19,941 nucleotides of DNA from Pseudomonadota bacterium (GTDB lineage Bacteria > Myxococcota > Myxococcia > Myxococcales > Anaeromyxobacteraceae): assembly GCA_023411405.1 (NCBI GenBank), contig JAEYOU010000173.1:1-19941 (forward strand). Direction: 5' to 3'. Within the stretch, counting starts at the first letter, position 1; every line of letters begins with the position of its first letter. Both the position numbers and the translations under genes were made by a program. The notes under the pieces are model-generated. The model had not been told where the DNA came from. It did no database searches and saw only the letters and a list, made by a program, of their open reading frames with translations. Below, one piece after another: positions 14,593 through 19,941 of the stretch.

Positions 14593-14596
14593 TTCG

Positions 14597-17215
14597 TCAC
14601 GCCGGCGGGTGCGGGGCGAGGGCGCGCGGCGCCCGCCGCGCCGTCCGCTCCTCGGCGTCCAGCTTGAACGCCCCCACCATCGCCGCGAGCTCCTCGGCCT
14701 GGCCGGACAGCTCGGACGCGGCGGAGGACGACTCCTCGGCGCTGGCGGCGTTCTGCTGGATGACCTTGTCCATCTCCCCCACCGCGCCCCGCACGGCCTC
14801 GATGCCCCCGAGCTGCTGCTGCGCGGCGGCGGCGATCTCCGTGGCGATGGCGCTCACCTTGTCGATCCCCTCGGCGATCGCGCCCAGCCTCCCGGCGACG
14901 AGCTGCGAGGTGGCCTGCCCCTCCGCGGCCTGGCGGACCGAGTCCTGGATGAGCGCCTCGGTCTTGTTCGCCGCCTCCTTGGCGCGCAGCGCGAGCGAGC
15001 GCACCTCCTCGGCGACGACCGCGAAGCCGCGCCCCGCCTCGCCGGCGCGCGCGGCCTCGACGGCGGCGTTGAGCGCGAGCAGGTTCGTCTGGAAGGCGAT
15101 GTCGTTGATGTCGCGGATGATCTGCGAGGTGCTCTCCGCGCTCTGGCGGATCTTCTCCATCGCCCCCTGCATCCGGGTCACCACCTGCGTGCCGTCGTTC
15201 GCCGCCGCGCGGGCGGCCTGGGCGAGCACGTCCGCCTGGCGCGCGTGCGCGGCCGACTCGCGCGTCGTGCCGGCGACCGTCTCGATCGCGCCCGCCGTCT
15301 CCTCGAGCGTCGCCGCCTGCTCGGACGCGCCGCTCGCCACGGCCTGGCTGGACGAGGCGATCTGCGTCGCGGCGGAGGAGACCTGGCCCACCGCCATCGA
15401 CACCTGGCCGAGCGCCTGGTGGAGCGCCTCGGCGGTGGCGTTGAGCGCGCGCTGGATCCGCGCGTGGTCGCCCTCGTAGCGCCCGGTCATCCGGGCGCGG
15501 AGATCCCGGTCGGCGAGCCGCTCGAGGACGGCCGTTGCCTCGTCGATGGGAGCGACCACCGCGTCGAGCGTCTGGTTCACGCCCTCGATGATCGTGCGGA
15601 AGTCCCCCTGGTGGCGGACGAGGTCGGCGCGGGCGTCGAGCTGGCCGGCGACGGCGTCCTGGGCCAGCCGGCGCGCGTCCTCGACGAGCCGGTTCACGGC
15701 GGCGATGCAGCCGTTGAGGTTGCGCTTCAGCGCGTCGAAGTCGCCCTGGTACTCGATGGCGATCGGCGCCGGGATGGCTCCGCGGGAGATCTGCGCCACG
15801 CACTCGGCGGCCACGCCGAGCGGCCCGATCACGGCGTCCAGCGTGCGGTTCAGGCCCTCGACGATGCGGCGGAAGTCGCCCTGGTGGCGCGCCACGTCGG
15901 CGCGGGTCGAGAGCTGCCCCGCCACGCCGGCGGCCGCGAGGCGGTCCACGTCGGCGACGACCGCGGAGACCGCGTCCACGCAGCGGTTGAGGCTCGCCTT
16001 CACCTCGTCGAAGTCGCCCCGCCAGTCCTCCTCGATGCGCGCGGGGATGGCGCCGCGCGAGATCTCGTCGAGGTGGCGCGCCGCCGCCCGGAGCGGCCCG
16101 GTGACGGCGTCGAGCGTCCCGTTCACGCCTTCGATCACCCTGCGGAAGTCGCCCCGGTGGCGGCTCGCGTCGGCGCGCGTGGCGAGGCGGCCCTCGACGC
16201 CGGCCCGGGCGAGCGTGCCCGCGTCCTCGACGAGCGCGTTCACCGCGGCGATGCAGCGGTTGACGCTGTCGCGGATCCGATCGAAGTCGCCGTTGTAGCT
16301 GGTGGTGACGGGCGCCGGCACGTCGCCCCTCCCGATCCGCTCGAGGCAGGAGGCCGTCTCGCGGATCGGCGCGAGGAAGAAGTCCATCGTGTCGTTCATC
16401 CCTTGCACCACGGGCTGGAACTCGGGCCCGAGGCCGGCGGTCTCGCCGCGCACGTCGAGCCGCCCCGACGCGACCGCCTCGCGCAGCTTCTCGGCCTCGG
16501 TGACGAGCCGCCGGACGGTCCGGCCGATGGCGCGGGAGAGGAGGAGGGCGAACGCCACGAGGCCGGTGACGGACACCAGGACGACGACCGCCATCGTCGC
16601 GGTCCCCCGGGCGCCCACCGCGAGCTCGCGGTCGCCCTTCGCGCGGAGCGCCGCGAGGTGGACCCCCTTCGCGTGCTCGACGGCGGCCTCGGCGGTCTCG
16701 AAGGTCTCGAGCCCGCTCTGCAGCGTCACGAGGGCCCTGGACGCCAGGGCGGCCACCTCGGGATCGTCGGGGGGCGTGCCCGCGGCCAGCAGCCGATCGC
16801 GCTCGGTCACGAGCTCGCTCACCTGCTGGACTCCCGGCGTCCACGCGTCGTACGCCTCGGCCCACGCCTGGAGCGAGGCGTCGATCGTCGCGCCGCGCGA
16901 GCGGGCGCGGAGGCGCGCCGCCGCGCCGGCGACGTCGCGCAGCTTCTCGACCACGGCCTGGGACGCGGCGGCGTGACGGTAGGCTCCGGCCTCGGGGTTG
17001 ACGAGGGTCCACTCCATGGCGTGGATCGTCATCTGCCCCTCGTCCACGGCGGCGAGGTCCATGAGGAACGGCATGTCCTCCTGCAGGGCTCCACCGAGGA
17101 GGCCGAACAGCCGCCGGGATCCGAACCAGGAGAAGGAGCCGACGAGCAGGAGGATGGCGCAACCGCCGAGCATCGCGACCAGCACCTTCTTGCCTGTGGT
17201 CATTCGCGTGAGCAT
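14597..17215 (-). CDS. Methyl-accepting chemotaxis protein with eight tandem HAMP domains (872 aa)
   Basis: An inner-membrane chemoreceptor. TM1 is about residues 11-29; a mostly helical periplasmic domain of about 175 residues, probably a four-helix bundle, precedes TM2 (about 207-227). A HAMP array covers about 228-600: one HAMP after TM2, then seven more arranged as two-HAMP units with an exact 91-residue period. Equivalent Pro residues are at 283, 374, 465 and 556, and the GDF/GDH Asp at 310, 401, 492 and 583. The signalling domain (about 601-850) has likely methylation segments (ATLEETAGAIE, SAEESSSAASE) and the CheA/CheW-binding tip INDIAFQTNLLALNAAVEAARAGEAGRGFAVVAEEV near 703-737. There is no C-terminal CheR-docking pentapeptide. 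The ligand is unknown, and no che genes are nearby. The ATG at 17215 has GAGG upstream; an ATG at 17269 would add 18 polar residues. Confidence 0.93.
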   Translation of the reverse strand: MLTRMTTGKKVLVAMLGGCAILLLVGSFSWFGSRRLFGLLGGALQEDMPFLMDLAAVDEGQMTIHAMEWTLVNPEAGAYRHAAASQAVVEKLRDVAGAAARLRARSRGATIDASLQAWAEAYDAWTPGVQQVSELVTERDRLLAAGTPPDDPEVAALASRALVTLQSGLETFETAEAAVEHAKGVHLAALRAKGDRELAVGARGTATMAVVVLVSVTGLVAFALLLSRAIGRTVRRLVTEAEKLREAVASGRLDVRGETAGLGPEFQPVVQGMNDTMDFFLAPIRETASCLERIGRGDVPAPVTTSYNGDFDRIRDSVNRCIAAVNALVEDAGTLARAGVEGRLATRADASRHRGDFRRVIEGVNGTLDAVTGPLRAAARHLDEISRGAIPARIEEDWRGDFDEVKASLNRCVDAVSAVVADVDRLAAAGVAGQLSTRADVARHQGDFRRIVEGLNRTLDAVIGPLGVAAECVAQISRGAIPAPIAIEYQGDFDALKRNLNGCIAAVNRLVEDARRLAQDAVAGQLDARADLVRHQGDFRTIIEGVNQTLDAVVAPIDEATAVLERLADRDLRARMTGRYEGDHARIQRALNATAEALHQALGQVSMAVGQVSSAATQIASSSQAVASGASEQAATLEETAGAIETVAGTTRESAAHARQADVLAQAARAAANDGTQVVTRMQGAMEKIRQSAESTSQIIRDINDIAFQTNLLALNAAVEAARAGEAGRGFAVVAEEVRSLALRAKEAANKTEALIQDSVRQAAEGQATSQLVAGRLGAIAEGIDKVSAIATEIAAAAQQQLGGIEAVRGAVGEMDKVIQQNAASAEESSSAASELSGQAEELAAMVGAFKLDAEERTARRAPRALAPHPPA
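15416..16375 (-). repeat. 273-bp tandem repeats encoding di-HAMP units
   Basis: Three full units (16375-16103, 16102-15830, 15829-15557) and a half unit (15556-15416) each encode 91 residues with no length change. Shared blocks are xGPLxxAxxxxxxISRGAIPA, xGDFDxxKxxLNxCxxAV, VAGQLxTRAD and RHQGDFRxIxEGxNxTLDAV. The DNA copies are clearly similar, so they arose by tandem duplication. Confidence 0.9.
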
Positions 17216-17284
17216 GGTGCGCGCCTCGAGCAGGGACCGAGCCCGATCCGCATCGGTTGCACCGCGCATGCCCGGGTCGCCGGA

Positions 17285-17301
17285 GGGCGCCGGCGGCGCC
17301 C
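17285..17301. other. Palindrome in the divergent chemoreceptor/ligase region
   Basis: GGGCGCC-GGC-GGCGCCC is a perfect 7-bp inverted repeat with a 3-nt centre. It lies 70 bp upstream of the chemoreceptor start and 148 bp upstream of the ligase start. It might be an operator or a chance GC palindrome. Confidence 0.3.
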
Positions 17302-17417
17302 CGGGGGGAAAACGCTCGCGCGCGCGCGGGCTTGACGCTGGGTTCGCGCTGCGTGCGCGGTCGGGTGGGCCGGGACCCGGGTGACCGAGGGCGGGTCGCG
17401 CGAACCTTGCGGGGGCG

Positions 17418-17432
17418 GCGAGCCCCGTGCCA
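17418..17432 (-). promoter_or_regulatory. Sigma-54-like promoter toward the chemoreceptor gene
   Basis: On the minus strand TGGCACGGGGCTCGC matches the sigma-54 pattern TGGCAC-N5-TTGC: the -24 element is perfect, the -12 element is TCGC, and GG-N10-GC spacing is correct. Transcription would start near 17406, about 190 nt before the chemoreceptor ATG. No enhancer-binding site was identified, so this is tentative. Confidence 0.3.
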
Positions 17433-17448
17433 GATTTCCACGCACGCC

Positions 17449-19152
17449 ATGTTCACGAACGACCAGGACCAGTCCGTCCGCGCCCGCTGCGGCGCGCTCC
17501 CCGGCAACATCGCCGACGCCGTCGCCGCGCACGCGCGCGCCCGCGGTGAGGAGCTCGCGCTCGTCGAGCACAACACCGGGGACGCCGTCACCTGGAAGCA
17601 GCTCGACCGGTCCGTGGACGCGCTCGCGGCGAAGCTCCTCTCGAGCGGCTTCCGCAGGGGCGACGTGCTCGCGACGAGCCTCCCGCTGCTGAAGGAGCAC
17701 GTCTTCCTCGTGCTCGCCTGCTACCGGATCGGCGTCGTGGCCGCCCCGCTCGACCTCCGGCTCCGCGCGACCGAGCTCCGGACGTGCCTGGAGAAGCTGC
17801 AGCCCCGCGGGTACTTCTACGCCGGCGCGCCCGCGCTGCTGCCGGTGCTGCGCGAGGTGGTGGGCACGATCCCGGGCGTCCGGCACTGGGTGCAGTTCCA
17901 GAAGGAGCCGCAGGGGATCCTGCCGGGCGCGGTCTGGGTGAAGGACTTCACCCGCGACGTGAAGCGCCGGTACCTCGCCGCGCTCGTCACCGGCGCGGTG
18001 CGGCGCGCGCGCCGCCGCGTGCAACGCCGCGACGGCTGCCTCGTCATCTTCACCACCGGCTCCACCGGCTCGCCCAAGCCGGCGCTCCTCTGCCACGAGG
18101 GGATCCTCACCCAGAACGTCGCCCTGACCGTCGGGTTCGGGCTCCGTCCGGGCGATCGCCTGCTCGTGAACCTGCCGCCGTCGCACGTCGGCTGCATGAC
18201 CGAGCTGCTCGGGACCGCGCTCTCCGAGGGCATCGTCTCCGTGCTGCTCCACGTCTTCGACGCCGAGAAGAGCCTCGAGGCGATCGCCCGGCACCGGATC
18301 ACCGTGCTCGGGCAGATCCCGGCCCTCTTCAACCTGGAGTGGAACCACCGCCGGTACGCCGAGCTCGACCTCTCCTCGGTCCGGCTCGCGATCTACGGCG
18401 GCCAGGGGGTCTCGCGCGCCTTCCTCGAGCGGCTCCGGCGGATGGCCCCGGAGATCGGGACCGGGCTCGGCCTCACCGAGACGAGCGGGTTCTGCACCTA
18501 CACCGCTCCGGGGGCGACCGCGGAGGATCTCGCCGCCGCCATCGGGCGCGACGCGCCCTGCTGCCCGATCTCGATCCGCGCGCCGATGAACGCCGACGGC
18601 ACCGCGGGCCCGGAGCTGCCCGCGGGCGAGACCGGCCACGTCTGCTTCACGGGCCCGCAGCTCTTCCTCGGGTACGTCGGCGATCCCGCGGCGACCGCGC
18701 GGGCGATCTCGAAGGAGGGCGTCCTCTACACGGGCGATCTCGGCTCGTACGACGCGCGCGGCCTCCGGCTCGCCGGCCGCTCCGGCCTGGTCATCAAGCC
18801 GAAGGGGTTCCAGGTGTTCCCCGGGGACGTCGAGAACCACGTCCTCGCGCGGCTCGACGGCGCGGCCACGGCGGCCGCCTGCGTCGGCGTCGAGCACGAG
18901 GTCTGGGCGGAGGCGGTGATGCTGTTCGTCGAGTGCGCCCCGGGGCGGAAACTCACGGCGGAGGAGGTGTACGAGGCGAGCGAGGGCGTGGCCTCCTACG
19001 CGCGGCCGAGCCACGTCGAGCTCGTCGGCCCGGGGGAGCTGCCGCTCAACCGGGTGGCCAAGACCGACTACGTCGCGCTGCGCGAGCGGGCGAAGGAGAT
19101 CGCGGCGCGGCTCCGGGCCGAGGGCGGCTGGGACGCGCGCGGGGTGCGCTAA
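17449..19152 (+). CDS. AMP-forming acyl/aryl ligase-like enzyme (567 aa)
   Basis: A class I adenylate-forming enzyme that activates a carboxylate with ATP, usually for transfer to CoA or a carrier. The phosphate-binding loop is FTTGSTGSPKPALLCHEG (about 201-218; K210), with Pro where Gly is usual after the PK. GLGLTETSGF is the adenine motif. YTGDLGSYD has ribose-binding Asp430, and LAGRSGLVIKPKGFQVFPGDVE is the hinge region with Arg444. PLNRVAKTDY carries the catalytic Lys538 of the C-terminal lid. All core motifs are present, so it should be active, but the acyl substrate cannot be read from the sequence and no carrier, thioesterase or synthase lies beside it. The ATG at 17449 is the likely start although its ribosome binding site is weak. 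It is divergent from the chemoreceptor. Its TAA is formed by the first bases of the downstream hairpin array. Confidence 0.9.
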   Translation: MFTNDQDQSVRARCGALPGNIADAVAAHARARGEELALVEHNTGDAVTWKQLDRSVDALAAKLLSSGFRRGDVLATSLPLLKEHVFLVLACYRIGVVAAPLDLRLRATELRTCLEKLQPRGYFYAGAPALLPVLREVVGTIPGVRHWVQFQKEPQGILPGAVWVKDFTRDVKRRYLAALVTGAVRRARRRVQRRDGCLVIFTTGSTGSPKPALLCHEGILTQNVALTVGFGLRPGDRLLVNLPPSHVGCMTELLGTALSEGIVSVLLHVFDAEKSLEAIARHRITVLGQIPALFNLEWNHRRYAELDLSSVRLAIYGGQGVSRAFLERLRRMAPEIGTGLGLTETSGFCTYTAPGATAEDLAAAIGRDAPCCPISIRAPMNADGTAGPELPAGETGHVCFTGPQLFLGYVGDPAATARAISKEGVLYTGDLGSYDARGLRLAGRSGLVIKPKGFQVFPGDVENHVLARLDGAATAAACVGVEHEVWAEAVMLFVECAPGRKLTAEEVYEASEGVASYARPSHVELVGPGELPLNRVAKTDYVALRERAKEIAARLRAEGGWDARGVR

Positions 19153-19200
19153 ACGACCGAGCGTGATTCGGAAACGGGTCGGTTGCGGCGGGGCGGGGGT

Positions 19201-19268
19201 CCCGCGCGAAGCGCGGGGGAGGGGCAGGGCCCCAGGAGCTTCGCTCCTGGGGCGGGGGCGCAGCCCCC
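19201..19268. repeat. Three consecutive perfect GC hairpins
   Basis: Hairpin A: CCCGCGC-GAA-GCGCGGG (19201-19217). Hairpin B: an 11-bp stem GCCCCAGGAGC/GCTCCTGGGGC with loop TTC (19229-19253). Hairpin C: GGGGGC-GCA-GCCCCC (19254-19268), starting directly after B. All stems are perfect with three-base loops. None has a T-tract, although as a group they could terminate or stabilise the ligase transcript. Confidence 0.85.
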
Positions 19269-19280
19269 GTTCGATCCTGG

Positions 19281-19341
19281 CTAAACGGCTGTCGTGATTC
19301 GCGACACCGAAGGTGATCGCGAATCACGAACTGCCGTTTAG
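19281..19341. repeat. 61-nt long hairpin (near-perfect palindrome)
   Basis: CTAAACGGC (19281-19289) pairs with GCCGTTTAG (19333-19341), TCGTGATTCGCGA (19292-19304) with TCGCGAATCACGA (19317-19329) and CACC (19305-19308) with GGTG (19312-19315), around a GAA loop. Only a TG/ACT internal loop and one bulged A interrupt 26 base pairs. Confidence 0.85.
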
Positions 19342-19367
19342 GCGCACCTCCTCCCACCGGCGCGGGC

Positions 19368-19396
19368 TGGACGCTCGGATCCGGGCCCGTTACGCT
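19368..19396 (+). promoter_or_regulatory. Candidate promoter of the small lipoprotein gene
   Basis: TGGACG (19368-19373, 4 of 6 to TTGACA) and TACGCT (19391-19396, 3 of 6 to TATAAT) are separated by 17 bp. Transcription would start near 19403, next to the strong ribosome binding site. Both boxes are weak, so confidence is low. Confidence 0.25.
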
Positions 19397-19417
19397 GGGT
19401 GGAGGAGGAGTCCAACC

Positions 19418-19786
19418 ATGCGCACCATCGTCCTCGCCCTCGCGGGCGCCGCGGCCGTCTTCTCGCTGGCGGCCTGCGATCCGACCGAGAAGAGGGAGTA
19501 CAGCTGCAGCCGTTCGTTCGGGGAAGAGGAGGCGGCCGCGGACGGCTGCATCCAGCTCGAGATCACCGACGCCGAGGCGATCGCCGCGCGCACGCAGTGT
19601 GACGGCGATTGGGACGATGACCCGTGCCCGAGGGCCAACCGGGTCGCGGGCTACTGCAACGTGCCCGAGGCGGCGGACTACACGCTCTCCGGAACGGCGG
19701 CGCGCGTGTACTTCTACGACCCCGTCACGTCGGAGGCCGCCGAGGCCGCGTGCCTATCGGTCGACGGGACCGCCTGGGTCGACTGA
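19418..19786 (+). CDS. Small Cys-rich lipoprotein of unknown function (122 aa)
   Basis: The ATG at 19418 follows a very strong ribosome binding site (GGAGGAGGAG, 7 nt upstream). Residues 1-19 form a signal peptide with lipobox L-A-A-C20, so signal peptidase II should cleave before Cys20 and a lipid should anchor it to a membrane. The mature part is acidic and has six more Cys (30, 44, 61, 70, 80, 112), enough for three disulfides. The C-terminal part reads GYCN...YFYDPVTSEAAEAACLSVDGTAWVD. I recall similar C-terminal motifs (YYDP...AEAAC...GGTW) in short secreted myxobacterial proteins, but cannot confirm a family. No function is assigned. It stands alone, convergent with the gene at the right edge, 2 bp between the stops. 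Confidence 0.8.
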   Translation: MRTIVLALAGAAAVFSLAACDPTEKREYSCSRSFGEEEAAADGCIQLEITDAEAIAARTQCDGDWDDDPCPRANRVAGYCNVPEAADYTLSGTAARVYFYDPVTSEAAEAACLSVDGTAWVD

Positions 19787-19788
19787 CG

Positions 19789-19941
19789 TCAGGGCTCCGC
19801 GTCCGGCCGCGCCTGCCCGCCGCGCGCGAGCAGGCGCGCGACGAGCGCGAGCAGCCCGGCCACCGCCACCCCCAGGACGATCCAGAAGGTGAGGCGTGCC
19901 CCGCGCGAGGGCGCCGGCCCGGTCGCCGGCGCCTCCACGGG
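19789..19941 (-). CDS. C-terminal fragment of a membrane protein (runs off right edge)
   Basis: On the minus strand a frame is open from the right edge to a TGA at 19791-19789, giving the last 50 residues of a protein. It has an Ala/Pro-rich stretch (VEAPATGPAPSRGAR), a single transmembrane helix (FWIVLGVAVAGLLALVARLLA) and a short hydrophilic tail (RGGQARPDAEP). This is the pattern of a C-terminal membrane anchor. The protein family cannot be told from this part. The stop faces the lipoprotein stop, with 2 bp between them. I consider it real because of the hydrophobic helix and the tight convergent arrangement. Confidence 0.55.
   Translation of the reverse strand, partial: PVEAPATGPAPSRGARLTFWIVLGVAVAGLLALVARLLARGGQARPDAEP

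Larger units (their letters stand above)
19150..19343. repeat. Hairpin array / possible non-autonomous palindromic element
   Basis: This stretch begins with TAAACGACCGAGCGTGATTCG. Its right end, read on the other strand, is TAAACGGC followed by CGTGATTCG after a short gap, so the ends look like diverged terminal inverted repeats. A direct copy of the same motif starts at 19282. Between them are four hairpins in series. No transposase is present and no target-site duplication is obvious. The left end supplies the TAA stop of the ligase gene. It resembles clustered REP/BIME- or MITE-type elements, but I cannot name a family. Confidence 0.55.

Noticed and set aside
12094..17335. Long plus-strand open frames opposite the phosphoketolase and chemoreceptor genes
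   Set aside because: Composition is typical of shadow frames (Val/Arg/Glu/His-rich, no motifs), while the minus strand encodes clear conserved domains throughout.

Overview
The window is very GC-rich, with strong G/C third-position bias and long antisense open frames on nearly every gene. It carries ordinary chromosomal genes, a long poly-HAMP chemoreceptor and a secreted multidomain polysaccharide deacetylase. This fits a Deltaproteobacterium/Myxococcota of the Anaeromyxobacter type, but the assignment rests on style and gene content, not on a marker gene. No phage, integrase, transposase, CRISPR, rRNA or tRNA was found.

Layout. (1) 1-1846, plus strand: the tail of an iron-containing alcohol dehydrogenase, then a long short-chain dehydrogenase-like protein with an internal zinc ribbon. 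(2) 1825-2892, minus strand: a LacI-family repressor, divergent from (3) 3276-7240, plus strand: L-arabinose genes araB-araA-araD (ribulokinase, isomerase, 4-epimerase). The 383-bp divergent region holds a TTGACA promoter overlapped by a lac-operator-like palindrome, a second palindrome over the upstream region of the repressor gene, a short leader ORF and a strong intrinsic terminator before araB. (4) 7369-8994: prfC (release factor 3). (5) 8995-9657: gene-free, with three copies of one covarying hairpin repeat and one long palindrome. (6) Minus-strand block, in transcription order: poly-HAMP methyl-accepting chemotaxis protein (17215-14597), phosphoketolase (14487-12049), secreted polysaccharide deacetylase (11799-9658). 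(7) 17449-19152, plus strand: AMP-forming ligase. (8) 19150-19343: dense hairpin array. (9) 19418-19786: small Cys-rich lipoprotein, convergent with a partial minus-strand membrane protein at the right edge.

How the genes may work together. AraA converts L-arabinose to L-ribulose, AraB phosphorylates it, and AraD gives D-xylulose-5-phosphate. That is the substrate of the phosphoketolase about 5 kb away, which would yield acetyl-phosphate and glyceraldehyde-3-phosphate. No sugar transporter, acetate kinase or phosphotransacetylase is in the window. The most interesting features are the two-layer control region of the ara operon (repressor operator plus apparent attenuator), the eight-HAMP receptor with an exact 91-residue period, and the hairpin array whose edge supplies a stop codon.
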